Below the pieces are notes generated by a model, which ran no database searches, was not told the origin of the DNA, and was given only the letters and a program-made list of their open reading frames with translations. Positions 1-6,642 of a stretch of DNA of 34,461 nucleotides are shown here, piece after piece. This DNA comes from Desulfotomaculum sp. Lineage in GTDB: Bacteria; Bacillota; Desulfotomaculia; Desulfotomaculales; Nap2-2B. Made by a program: the position numbers and the translations under genes. Every line of letters starts with the position of its first letter. Positions within the stretch are counted from its first letter, which is position 1. The stretch lies in NCBI GenBank assembly GCA_003485325.1, contig DMZI01000015.1:2188-36648 (forward strand), written 5' to 3'.

Positions 1-200
1 GCATTGATGCGCGCGATCCATAAACGGCGGAAGTTCCTGGCCCTGACCTTGCGGTCCCGGTACGCGTAGGCCAGAGACTTCATAACCTGTTCTTTTGCTA
101 CCCTGAATAATTTACTTTTTGCGCCTCGGTACCCCTTGGCCAGTTTTAAGACCTTTTTGTGCCTCATATGGGATACCACACTGCTGTTCGCCCGTGGCAT
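1..200 (-). CDS. rplT: 50S ribosomal protein L20, N-terminal part (gene runs off the window)
   Basis: L20 binds 23S rRNA early in large-subunit assembly and in Bacillota also represses its own operon by binding the infC leader. The minus-strand reading frame starts at an ATG (200-198) and runs off the window after about 66 residues. The segment HKKVLKLAKGYRGAKSKLFR followed by SLAYAYRDRKVRARNFRRLW is diagnostic for L20. The first ten residues (MPRANSSVVS) are less typical than the usual basic MxRVKxG start, but the frame is open and in register. It lies 29 bases downstream of rpmI in the standard infC-rpmI-rplT order. Confidence 0.96.
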   Translation of the reverse strand, partial: MPRANSSVVSHMRHKKVLKLAKGYRGAKSKLFRVAKEQVMKSLAYAYRDRKVRARNFRRLWIARIN

Positions 201-229
201 TTACAAAACCCCTCCCGTAGATTCTTTTT

Positions 230-424
230 TTAAGATGGCAGCAGCCGGCGTGCTTTTCTTATATCCACGGGGCTGACCAGAATTGACTTACGCAGCCTTC
301 TTTTGCGGTGGGAACTCTTATGTACCAGAAGGTGACTGCGAAAAGCGTGAAAAGCCTTGAACTTGCCCGAGGCGGTTCTTTTGATGCGTTTTGCCGCGCC
401 CCGGTGACTTTTGATTTTTGGCAA
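230..424 (-). CDS. rpmI: 50S ribosomal protein L35
   Basis: Small basic large-subunit protein of 64 residues, the usual length. The start MPKIKSHRGAAKRIKRT and the tail with repeated Arg/Lys are diagnostic. The start codon is TTG (424-422), preceded by AGAGG at a spacing of 8 bases; no in-frame ATG fits the conserved MPKIKSH start. It lies between infC (16-base gap) and rplT and is surely co-transcribed with both. The weak start may help balance L35 against its neighbours, which is an inference. Confidence 0.97.
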   Translation of the reverse strand: MPKIKSHRGAAKRIKRTASGKFKAFHAFRSHLLVHKSSHRKRRLRKSILVSPVDIRKARRLLPS

Positions 425-440
425 GATGAATACCTCTTTT

Positions 441-977
441 CTACTGCTGTTTTGATTCCTGCTTGATTTCTTGTTTCGGCGCCAGGATCATGATCATATT
501 TTTGCCTTCAAGCTTGGCATGCCTTTCTATCGTGGAAAATTCCTTAACATGTTCGGCGAGGCGGTCCAAAATATTCTGCCCCAGGCGTGGGTGGACAATT
601 TCCCGTCCCCGGAACATGATTGTGGCTTTAACCTTGTCCCCGTCTTTTAAGAAGCGGGCGGCGTTGTTCGCCTTGACCAGAAAGTCATGCTCCTCGATTC
701 CGGGCCTTAATTTTATTTCCTTGATGCTGACGATGTGCTGTTTTTTGCGGGCTTCCTTTTCTCTCTTGCTCTGTTCGTACTTGTACTTACCGTAGTCCAT
801 CAGGCGGCATACCGGCGGCTTTGCTTGCGGCGCTATCTCAACCAGGTCCTTCTCTTTTTCCTCGGCAAGGCGCATGGCGCTGGCCAGGGACATGATCCCC
901 AATTGATTGCCGTCCGAGTCTACCATTCTTACTTCTTTTACCTTGATCTCTTCATTGACACGGAAGTCTTTGATAAT
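441..977 (-). CDS. infC: Translation initiation factor IF-3, ATT start codon
   Basis: IF-3 binds the 30S subunit, checks start-codon/initiator-tRNA pairing and prevents premature 50S joining. An ATG-based call would begin at 926, but the frame stays open for 17 more codons (IKDFRVNEEIKVKEVR), which contain the conserved RVNEEI block of IF-3 N-domains. This fixes the start at ATT (977-975), with AGGAGG eight bases upstream. The full protein is 178 residues, a normal IF-3 length; the shorter version lacks the N-terminal strand. Rare ATT starts are known for infC in E. coli and Bacillus, where IF-3 represses its own translation by discriminating against them. The C-domain segments KEIKLRPGIEEHDF and IMFRGREI are clear. 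Confidence 0.96.
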   Translation of the reverse strand: MIKDFRVNEEIKVKEVRMVDSDGNQLGIMSLASAMRLAEEKEKDLVEIAPQAKPPVCRLMDYGKYKYEQSKREKEARKKQHIVSIKEIKLRPGIEEHDFLVKANNAARFLKDGDKVKATIMFRGREIVHPRLGQNILDRLAEHVKEFSTIERHAKLEGKNMIMILAPKQEIKQESKQQ

Positions 978-1127
978 ATTTACAACCTCCTGGAGATTTT
1001 TATAAAAAATAAAAGCGGCGACACCTATCCCGCTTCACATGCTAAGTAATATTCCTTACCTTATTCACAGCCTGACGGCGCTTTAAGGTGAGAAGCGGAT
1101 GGCTTCTGCTTCGCATCATTATTACAT
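978..1127 (-). promoter_or_regulatory. infC leader with attenuator-like terminator hairpin (candidate L20 leader)
   Basis: The roughly 150-nt untranslated leader of infC contains, on the minus strand, AAGCGG (1035-1030), an 11-nt loop and CCGCTT (1018-1013) followed directly by TTATTTTTT. This is a Rho-independent terminator shape just upstream of the infC ribosome binding site. A second stem, AGAAGC/GCTTCT, lies further 5' around 1090-1110. In Bacillus subtilis the infC-rpmI-rplT operon is controlled by a leader in which L20 promotes premature termination. The position and hairpin fit that model, but I could not test the L20-binding fold itself. Confidence 0.65.
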
Positions 1128-1134
1128 TGCTTAA

Positions 1135-1163
1135 ATTATATACACAAATAACAGCAGCGTCAA
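1135..1163 (-). promoter_or_regulatory. Sigma-A promoter for infC-rpmI-rplT
   Basis: Read on the minus strand, TTGACG (1163-1158), a 17-base spacer and TATAAT (1140-1135) make a near-consensus sigma-A promoter. It would start transcription near 1127, about 150 nt before the infC start codon, leaving room for the leader. Confidence 0.75.
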
Positions 1164-1264
1164 CTACTGCCACAAAATTCAAGAAGGAATTTCCAACGCA
1201 AAAAAAGAAAGTAAATGCAATAATAAAGATACGTGCAAAAAAACGGAAGGATATCCATAAAAAA

Positions 1265-2251
1265 ATGAATATACTGGTTACCGGGGGCGCCGGCTATATC
1301 GGCAGCCATACCGTAAAGGAACTAATTAAGAATAACCACCATGTGATAGTCCTGGACAACCTGAGCAAGGGGCACCGGAAAGCTGTTTTAAAGGCTAAAT
1401 TTATTCATGGTGACACAGGCAACAAAAAACTTCTTGCAGAACTGTTAAAATCGGAAAAAATCGAGGCAATTGTACACTTCGCCGCCAGCAGCCTGGTTGG
1501 CGAATCGATGGCAAAACCAGCGGAATATTACCGGAACAACCTGGTTAACGGTTTGAGCATCTTAGACGCAATGTGCGAGGCTAAAGTGAAATGCCTGGTT
1601 TTTTCCTCAACCGCCGCTGTTTACGGCGAGCCGGCCGAAATTCCGATTCTTGAGGATAATCCAACCATACCTGCAAATACGTACGGCGCAACAAAACTAG
1701 CCCTGGAAAGCGCGATGAACTGGTACAGCCGGGCCTATGGATTAAGGTGCGTCTCTCTGCGCTATTTCAACGCCGCGGGAGCGGACCCTGATGGCGAACT
1801 GGGTGAAGACCACAACCCTGAAACGCACCTGATCCCACTGGTATTAAGAACAGCCCTCGGCCAGGCGCCGGAGATAAAAATTTTCGGCAGCAATTACCCC
1901 ACCCCGGACGGGACCTGCGTCAGGGATTATATCCACGTGACCGATCTGGCTGCCGCCCACATCCTGGCTGTCGAAGCGCTTGCCAACGGGGCTAAAACAA
2001 ATACATACAATCTGGGAAACGGATTTGGGTACTCTGTTCAGGAAGTAATCCGCACAGCTGAAGAAGTTACAGGAAGAGAATTAAATAAGCAGATAACTGA
2101 AAGACGCCCGGGAGACCCTGCCGTCCTGGTGGCAAGTTCAGATAAAATAAAAAGGGAACTGAACTGGAAACCTTATCTGAACGGCCTGCGCACAATAATT
2201 GAAACAGCCTGGCGATGGCATAAAACAAATCCAAAAGGCTACGAGTCATAA
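1265..2251 (+). CDS. galE: UDP-glucose 4-epimerase
   Basis: Extended short-chain dehydrogenase that interconverts UDP-glucose and UDP-galactose using bound NAD+. The frame is open further upstream (from 1088), but the conserved start MNILVTGGAGYIGSH places the true start at ATG 1265, with GGAAGG upstream. This gives 328 residues, the usual GalE length. The NAD-binding TGGAGYIG is at residues 6-13, catalytic Ser/Thr lie in SSTAAVYG (114-121) and the catalytic pair is Y140-x3-K144. SLRYFNAAGADPDGELGEDH is characteristic of GalE proper. A second epimerase follows 22 bases downstream, so the two probably form one transcript feeding surface polysaccharide synthesis. Confidence 0.95.
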   Translation: MNILVTGGAGYIGSHTVKELIKNNHHVIVLDNLSKGHRKAVLKAKFIHGDTGNKKLLAELLKSEKIEAIVHFAASSLVGESMAKPAEYYRNNLVNGLSILDAMCEAKVKCLVFSSTAAVYGEPAEIPILEDNPTIPANTYGATKLALESAMNWYSRAYGLRCVSLRYFNAAGADPDGELGEDHNPETHLIPLVLRTALGQAPEIKIFGSNYPTPDGTCVRDYIHVTDLAAAHILAVEALANGAKTNTYNLGNGFGYSVQEVIRTAEEVTGRELNKQITERRPGDPAVLVASSDKIKRELNWKPYLNGLRTIIETAWRWHKTNPKGYES

Positions 2252-2273
2252 AAAAAAATCCGGAGGCTAATAA

Positions 2274-3221
2274 ATGAAAATTGAAAATAAGAGAGTATTG
2301 GTTACCGGCGGGGCCGGTTTTATCGGATCTCATATGGTTGAGGAACTATATCAGAATAACGAAGTAATAATTATAGACGACCTTTCCACCGGAAAGCTTA
2401 AAAATATTGAACCATTCCTGAAAAATAAACGTGTACAATTTATCAACGGCAGCATAACTGACCTGCCGCTTCTTCAAACAGCCTTTCAAGGCGCTGATTA
2501 CATTTTCCACGAAGCGGCTGTTACTTCCGTCCCCCGCAGTATAAATGATCCCGTAATCAACAATGATGTAAATATTACCGGAACATTAAATGTTTTAATT
2601 GCAGCCCGTGACAACAAAGTTAAAAAAGTTGTCTATGCTTCGTCGTCCGCTGTTTACGGCAATAACCCGAACCTTCCCTTAAAAGAGGAATATGCGCCGG
2701 ACCCGTTATCCCCTTATGCATTGTCAAAACTTACCGGTGAATATTACTGCAATATCTTCCCGGAAATATACGGCCTGCCTGCGGTCTCCCTGCGCTATTT
2801 CAACGTCTACGGCCCGCGCCAGGACCCGGATTCGCAGTATGCAGCCGTAATTCCTATTTTTATAAGAAAAATATTAGCTGATGAACGCCCGGTCATCTAT
2901 GGTGACGGCGAGCAGACAAGAGATTTTGTTTTTGTAAAAGATGTTGTACAGGCAAATATTCTGGCGGCTTTAAGCGAAGTTATGGGACCGGTAAACGTAG
3001 GCGCCGGAAAAACAACTTCTATAAACAAACTGGTTGGAATTCTGATCAAGATTACCGGCGGTCAGGCAGCCGGAATCAAACCAGTTTATACCAGGCCCAG
3101 GCCGGGAGACCCCCGGCAAAGTCTCGCCGACATTTCAGCAGCAAAAGTATTCGGCTATAATCCCTGTTACCCTATAGAAGAAGGTTTAAAAATCACCTGC
3201 CAATATTTTAAAGGAAAATAA
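2274..3221 (+). CDS. NAD-dependent sugar-nucleotide epimerase, UDP-GlcNAc/GalNAc 4-epimerase-like (WbpP/Gne type)
   Basis: A 315-residue extended SDR enzyme. It has the NAD-binding TGGAGFIG (residues 11-18), SSSAVYG (123-129) with the catalytic Ser, and Y148-x3-K152. The segment TSVPRSINDP followed by NITGTLNVL resembles WbpP-type UDP-N-acetylglucosamine 4-epimerases more than GalE, and FNVYGPRQDP is also typical of that branch. Related branches include UDP-glucuronate 4-epimerases and dTDP-glucose dehydratases, so substrate is an inference. A good ribosome binding site (CGGAGG) precedes the ATG. A weathered fragment of a related gene lies at 6305-6424. Confidence 0.85.
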   Translation: MKIENKRVLVTGGAGFIGSHMVEELYQNNEVIIIDDLSTGKLKNIEPFLKNKRVQFINGSITDLPLLQTAFQGADYIFHEAAVTSVPRSINDPVINNDVNITGTLNVLIAARDNKVKKVVYASSSAVYGNNPNLPLKEEYAPDPLSPYALSKLTGEYYCNIFPEIYGLPAVSLRYFNVYGPRQDPDSQYAAVIPIFIRKILADERPVIYGDGEQTRDFVFVKDVVQANILAALSEVMGPVNVGAGKTTSINKLVGILIKITGGQAAGIKPVYTRPRPGDPRQSLADISAAKVFGYNPCYPIEEGLKITCQYFKGK

Positions 3222-3226
3222 TGCCG

Positions 3227-3517
3227 CTATGAACTAAATATCTGTCCTTTTTTACGATTAAGGTTTTTTAATGTCTTATTATGCTCTCCGCAATTTTTTA
3301 AAGTAATTGTGCCGCCTTCCCACTCAAAAGTAATATGCAAGTCCATAGCTGCACTTGCTTCCCATGTCTCTTTTGTGCTCTGAACGCGCTTAACTCTTAA
3401 AGACGGGTGGTTTATATTGTCTGACATTAAACTTATCGCTCTTTTTATAGCATTTTGCTGCCCCAGGTCTAATTTCCTGTACGCCCTTTTGAAGTGCCCG
3501 GTTCGTTGGAATCTCAT
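3227..3517 (-). CDS. RelE/YafQ-like toxin of a type II toxin-antitoxin pair
   Basis: A 96-residue basic protein with the RelE-superfamily layout: an N-terminal FKRAYRKL helix, a central LRVKRV segment, and a C-terminal strand pattern (HITFEWEGGTITLKNCGEHN). Members are usually ribosome-dependent mRNA nucleases. Its start overlaps the stop of the upstream antitoxin gene by four bases (ATGA), the usual coupled arrangement. The gene ends six bases from the convergent epimerase gene. No catalytic assignment is safe because RelE-fold active sites vary. The Lys-rich tail (NRKKGQIFSS) is unremarkable. Confidence 0.75.
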   Translation of the reverse strand: MRFQRTGHFKRAYRKLDLGQQNAIKRAISLMSDNINHPSLRVKRVQSTKETWEASAAMDLHITFEWEGGTITLKNCGEHNKTLKNLNRKKGQIFSS

Positions 3518-3750
3518 TTATCCAAGTCCTCAAGAAGACTTTCAACGCTTTCAAACGATTTAATCCTTCCGGCAGCTTTATCTTCCCCGGCTTCTATCTC
3601 GCCCTCCTGCCACTCTTTTGTCCAGAACCATGCCTGCTCCGCTTCCACTTGAAAAATATCGCCGTCATTTAATGGCATGTGTTCTTTCAAAAGACCCAGG
3701 CTTACAATACCGCGCTTTTGAACCATAATATTTCCTATTACTCGAGCCAT
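3514..3750 (-). CDS. AbrB/MazE-like antitoxin
   Basis: A small acidic protein paired with the RelE-like toxin. The N-terminal part (MARVIGNIMVQKRGIVSLGLL, then LNDGDIFQVEAEQ) fits a swapped-hairpin AbrB/SpoVT-type DNA-binding domain. The acidic C-terminus (FESVESLLEDLDK) is the sort of tail that wraps a toxin. A GTG at 3759 would extend the frame by three codons, but it directly abuts the GGGAG ribosome binding site. ATG 3750 sits eight bases from that site and is preferred, giving 78 residues. The complex probably represses its own promoter, as is usual for such pairs. Confidence 0.72.
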   Translation of the reverse strand: MARVIGNIMVQKRGIVSLGLLKEHMPLNDGDIFQVEAEQAWFWTKEWQEGEIEAGEDKAAGRIKSFESVESLLEDLDK

Positions 3751-3819
3751 GAGATACACTCCCGTTTACAGTATAGGCAGTTTTTCTTTTAACGATAATA
3801 CTGCTTTACAGTAACAACA

Positions 3820-4350
3820 CTATGACAATTTATTTCTGTCAATGACTCTAAGAATATTTTTCATTCCAAAAAAGATTAAAATTAATCCCCCGGTTATCTC
3901 CGGCACATAAACACCCGGGTCGGTCAAAAGACTTTTAAGCCAGTGTTCCAGCCAGGCCTCTGCATTTTCCTGCGGGAAACCCCAACCATAAGCCGGCCAA
4001 AAGAATGTTGAGGGGAGCATCCACATGCCGTCTAAAACATAGTGGGCGAAACTGCCGCCGGCCAGCGTCAGGAAGCCCGGCCGCTTTAGTTTATACCAGA
4101 ATAACATTCCCAGACCCAAAAGCAGCAGGAAAAAAAGAAGAGTATGGCAATAAATTCGCCCGGTTCCAATTGATTCTCTAAAAATAAGGCTGCCCAAAGG
4201 TTTATCAATAATATCAGGCAGCATGGAGCCAACCAGAACAAGCCTGTAGTCTATTAACTCCGGAGCTTTCCGGAATCCCCGGTATACCACCGCTTTCTCC
4301 AGGCCTCTGGCCGCTGCAAACGTTATTCCCAAATGAGCTAAAAGCAACAC
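3820..4350 (-). CDS. Membrane protein of the YdjM/DUF457 metal-dependent hydrolase-like family
   Basis: A 176-residue integral membrane protein. Conserved polar residues sit at helix ends in the family pattern: H near the N-terminus (LAHLGITFA), GSMLPDIIDKP, CHTLLFF and FAHYVLDGMW. These His/Asp residues are the presumed metal ligands of the LexA-regulated membrane hydrolase family (DUF457). Four or so hydrophobic helices are visible. The start is GTG 4350 or the adjacent TTG, with GTGAGG upstream. Biochemical function is not established for the family. It stands alone between the toxin-antitoxin pair and a divergent promoter. Confidence 0.75.
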   Translation of the reverse strand: MLLLAHLGITFAAARGLEKAVVYRGFRKAPELIDYRLVLVGSMLPDIIDKPLGSLIFRESIGTGRIYCHTLLFFLLLLGLGMLFWYKLKRPGFLTLAGGSFAHYVLDGMWMLPSTFFWPAYGWGFPQENAEAWLEHWLKSLLTDPGVYVPEITGGLILIFFGMKNILRVIDRNKLS

Positions 4351-4555
4351 TGTCCAAATACCTCACCGGCAATATGGCTTTATAATTGCCTAATTTAAGC
4401 TGCCTAATCCAAAACTGCCTTATTCATAGGACTAATTCTATAAAATCGTCATCAATCCCTTGTTGATACTGGAATTTTTAACTGCTCAGCAAGCCCTTTT
4501 CATAAGTTTCGACAAAATCTCCCATTTTAACCCCTAATAATTACCATAATTTACC

Positions 4556-4584
4556 TTGACATAGCCCCTGTCCCGGGTTAGAAT
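4556..4584 (+). promoter_or_regulatory. Consensus sigma-A promoter for the DUF1659-DUF2922-yvrJ unit
   Basis: TTGACA (4556-4561), a 17-base spacer and TAGAAT (4579-4584) match the vegetative consensus in 11 of 12 bases. The 4626 gene follows after a short leader with GGGAGGAGGTG. The 4351-4555 stretch upstream is A+T-rich and shows no gene. Confidence 0.85.
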
Positions 4585-4625
4585 ATATTCGTAAGGGGAA
4601 CACACGTTCGGGAGGAGGTGAAAAA

Positions 4626-4850
4626 ATGGCTGTTAATAAAGTACCCGGCGGATCTGTGCTTAACCTTGAAGTGCAGACCGGTATTGATGCCCAGGGAAAC
4701 CCGGTCTACCGCAGCAGAAATTACAAAAGCGTCAACCCGGGCGCCGCAGACCAGGATCTTTACGACGTTGCCCAGGCGATTGCCGGCTTGCAGTCGTATG
4801 CCTTAAGCAAAATTAGCCGCGTTGACAACGCCCAGCTCGTACAGGTCTAA
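4626..4850 (+). CDS. DUF1659 family small protein
   Basis: A 74-residue soluble protein of the DUF1659 family, widespread in Bacillota and of unknown function. The body (LNLEVQTGIDAQGNPVYRSR, then LYDVAQAIAGLQSYALSKI) fits a compact beta/alpha domain with no signal or membrane segment. The ribosome binding site GGAGGAGGTGAAAAA is very strong. It lies 34 bases ahead of a DUF2922 gene, its near-constant partner in this group. Together with the consensus promoter this suggests high expression. Confidence 0.9.
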   Translation: MAVNKVPGGSVLNLEVQTGIDAQGNPVYRSRNYKSVNPGAADQDLYDVAQAIAGLQSYALSKISRVDNAQLVQV

Positions 4851-4884
4851 CATGATGTAAAACTAATTTTAAGGAGGTGAAAAA

Positions 4885-5118
4885 ATGGCCCAGGTTACCA
4901 CCAAAACCCTCAGGATGGTCTTCAAGAACGAAAACGGCTCCAACTTCACGCTTACGGTTGACAACCCCCGCGAAGACATAACCGCCCAGGAAATCCAGGC
5001 AGCTATGGACACGGTAATAGCCAAAAACATCTTTACAACAACCGGCGGACAGTTAGTCTCCAAACAGGACATCAAAATTGTGGACAAAACAACCAACGAC
5101 CTCTACGACCCGCAGTAA
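4885..5118 (+). CDS. DUF2922 family small protein
   Basis: A 77-residue soluble protein. TKTLRMVFKNENGSNFTLTV, VDNPREDIT and the spaced AQEIQAAMDTVI are the hallmarks of DUF2922, a Bacillota family of unknown function nearly always found next to DUF1659. Its ribosome binding site, AAGGAGGTGAAAAA, is almost identical to that of the preceding gene, pointing to matched expression. The product may interact with the DUF1659 protein, an inference from constant pairing only. Confidence 0.9.
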   Translation: MAQVTTKTLRMVFKNENGSNFTLTVDNPREDITAQEIQAAMDTVIAKNIFTTTGGQLVSKQDIKIVDKTTNDLYDPQ

Positions 5119-5144
5119 GACTTTCCTTTAAAGAGCTGTATGGG

Positions 5145-5175
5145 GAAGGAAACCTGCGACAGGACGGTTTCCTTC
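5145..5175 (+). terminator. 10-bp perfect hairpin between DUF2922 and yvrJ
   Basis: GAAGGAAACC (5145-5154) and GGTTTCCTTC (5166-5175) form a perfect 10-bp stem with an 11-base loop. There is no immediate T-run, so it may be a processing or stabilising hairpin, or a leaky terminator, that makes yvrJ expression lower than that of the two genes before it. Confidence 0.6.
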
Positions 5176-5236
5176 CTCTATCAGACTTTCCCCTTTAATC
5201 CTTCCTATCGTAAAAAAACCTAAGGAGGTACCGCAG

Positions 5237-5380
5237 GTGGAAACTATTTTACAGGCTATCGGTAATGTGGGTTTCCCTATTGTTGTGACCGCCTATCTTT
5301 TGGTCAGAATCGAAAACAAGCTGGAGGGCCTGGCCGCCAGTATTACCAGCCTCGCCAACGCTGTTGACAGGAACCAATAA
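5237..5380 (+). CDS. yvrJ: YvrJ family single-helix membrane protein
   Basis: A 47-residue protein starting at GTG 5237 behind AAGGAGG. The sequence METILQAIGNVGFPIVVTAY, then LLVRIENKLEGL, has the YvrJ family pattern: a short amphipathic start, one membrane-spanning segment containing the conserved GFPIVVT, and a charged helical tail. It commonly follows DUF1659 and DUF2922 genes in Bacillota. Function is unknown; the shape recalls small membrane-anchoring or holin-like proteins, but nothing here proves that. A Rho-independent terminator follows 13 bases after the stop. Confidence 0.85.
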   Translation: METILQAIGNVGFPIVVTAYLLVRIENKLEGLAASITSLANAVDRNQ

Positions 5381-5393
5381 AAAGCTCACATCT

Positions 5394-5418
5394 CCCCCGC
5401 TCCAGGGGGTATTTTTTT
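5394..5418 (+). terminator. Rho-independent terminator after yvrJ
   Basis: CCCCC (5394-5398), a six-base loop and GGGGG (5405-5409) are followed by TATTTTTTT. This closes the three-gene unit that begins at 4556. Confidence 0.85.
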
Positions 5419-5522
5419 AAAATTATGGAGAAAAGGGATGTTCTTTGGTCCATTTAAAAAAGAATGAAAACTTTAGGCTGGGGTTGGCGCATGTTCTGCA
5501 AGGTTAGAGGGAAGTGCTGAGT

Positions 5523-5669
5523 ATGTACCGGTGGCAAAATATCAAAACGTTGAAGGCGGAAGGAATCAGCATTAAAAAGATTGCCAGGCCGCTGAAAATA
5601 TCCAGGAATACAGTCAGAAAATATTTAATGAATTCGTATGTTGTATTTACCTCCGGCTGTTTACTGTGA
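5523..5669 (+). pseudogene. IS21-type transposase (IstA) N-terminal fragment
   Basis: An ATG at 5523 opens a 48-residue frame beginning MYRWQNIKTLKAEGISIKKI, then SRNTVRKYL. This is the N-terminal helix-turn-helix of IS21-family IstA transposases. After about residue 36 the sequence loses resemblance and stops at TGA 5667-5669. The remaining roughly 90 percent of istA and all of istB are missing. It abuts an IS3-type fragment on the other strand, so this is a truncated relic. Confidence 0.7.
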
Positions 5670-6004
5670 AGATGGCCGCAGCTTTTTTTAATATTGCCGC
5701 TGTTTCCTCAAGATCGGCGTTTTTACGTTTTTCGGCCCGCAGCTCAACCTCTAATTCCATAATTCTTATTTTATCAGGGGATTCTCATTCTTGATCCTCT
5801 TGCAACCAGTCCCTCAGGGTTTGCGGATTAATCCCAAGATCCTTTGCTGCGCTGGCAGCTGAACGGCCACTTTCCCGGACCATTTTAACCGCATCAGCCT
5901 TAAATTCGGCATCGTAACGTTTTCCGTTGTCACCCATTTGCCATTACCTCCACAGTCGTTATTGTACATAACTCCTGTGTGACCAACAAATCGGGTACAG
6001 GTCA
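5660..6004 (-). mobile_element. IS3-family remnant with broken OrfA
   Basis: On the minus strand an ATG at 5937 starts MGDNGKRYDAEFKADAVKMV, a standard IS3-family OrfA helix-turn-helix, continuing to NPQTLRDWLQEDQE. An in-frame TGA then interrupts it, and the same frame resumes with ESPDKIRIMELEVELRAEKR and ILKKAAAIF, the OrfA leucine-zipper region. It is cut off near 5660, with no OrfB. The outer end near 6004 reads TGACCTGTACCCGATTTG on the minus strand, the TG-initiated end expected for IS3 elements. The element abuts a recombinase relic and appears to have inserted into it. Confidence 0.8.
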
Positions 6005-6207
6005 TTCATTCTGCAAATGCGATTTGTACTCTCTTATGTCTATGCTTGTTATATATTCTGGTCTGGCTTCGCACCTTTGAGTGCTTTCAAACCAGCTGAA
6101 GAAATCGGCCAGGTCAAACTCATAGTTTTTTATAGTTTCGGGTGCTAATCCTTTGTCACAAAGGCAATTAAAAACTCACTAAAAATATTATGCGAAGTGT
6201 TTTTCAT
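6005..6207 (-). pseudogene. Tyrosine recombinase (integrase) N-terminal fragment, frameshifted and cut by the IS3 remnant
   Basis: Minus strand, ATG at 6207 behind AAAGGAGGG. The first frame gives MKNTSHNIFSEFLIAFVTKD and stops. After a one-base shift it continues LAPETIKNYEFDLADFFSWF and ARPEYITSIDIREYKSHLQN, the core-binding (SAM-like) domain of XerC-type tyrosine recombinases. The gene ends exactly where the IS3 terminus begins (6004/6005). The catalytic domain is absent from the window. The relic suggests an integrative element once sat at this edge of the polysaccharide region. Confidence 0.72.
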
Positions 6208-6231
6208 GCGTTATTACCCTCCTTTTTAAGT

Positions 6232-6258
6232 AAAAAACCTGCTTTTGCAGGTTTTTTT
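6232..6258. terminator. Bidirectional terminator-like hairpin
   Basis: AAAAAACCTGC, a TTTT loop and GCAGGTTTTTTT form a stem with T-runs on both strands. It lies 25 bases upstream of the recombinase relic start, so it could have been a terminator for an upstream gene or an attenuator in the recombinase leader. Confidence 0.75.
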
Positions 6259-6304
6259 ACTCGTTAAAATACAGTTTGTCTGTGATTATTATCCGAATAC
6301 CTTA

Positions 6305-6424
6305 CAGCAGGCAAGGGAATTTACCTTTATCAAAGACGTGGTGCAGGCAAACACTTTAGCAGCCACTAACAATATTACCGTATCAATAAATGCCGGCGCC
6401 GTAAAAATAGCCTCAATAGCGTGA
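6305..6424 (+). pseudogene. C-terminal relic of an NAD-dependent epimerase
   Basis: A frame ending at TGA 6422-6424 reads QQAREFTFIKDVVQANTLAA, then NAGAVKIASIA. It matches the region TRDFVFVKDVVQANILAAL and NVGAGKTTSIN of the epimerase at 2274-3221. The nucleotide sequences differ at many positions, so it is not a fresh copy of that gene. The NAD-binding domain and the C-terminus are missing. From 6425 to 6642 I see no gene. Confidence 0.72.
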
Positions 6425-6642
6425 TCACTGTCGCATAAATAACATTCCTGTTGCGAGATAATTATAATTTACATAAATCAGCCTACTAAAAATGGCGACT
6501 TTTATACCCAGCAGGATTTTTTGGTTATCTGACGAATTTTTACCTAAATGCATGGATACATGGATAATAGTAGATAGGAGTTTCTAAGAGATTCTTTAAG
6601 TATCTCATCAGGTAATTACCTGTCAAATGTTCTCTACCGCTA

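Noticed and set aside
1088..1264. Upstream extension of galE by 59 codons
   Set aside because: The added residues are low-complexity and Lys-rich, and overlap the infC promoter and leader. The conserved GalE start is at 1265.
5814..6005. Minus-strand 63-codon frame at the IS3 end
   Set aside because: It is out of frame with the recognisable OrfA sequence and runs through the IS terminus.
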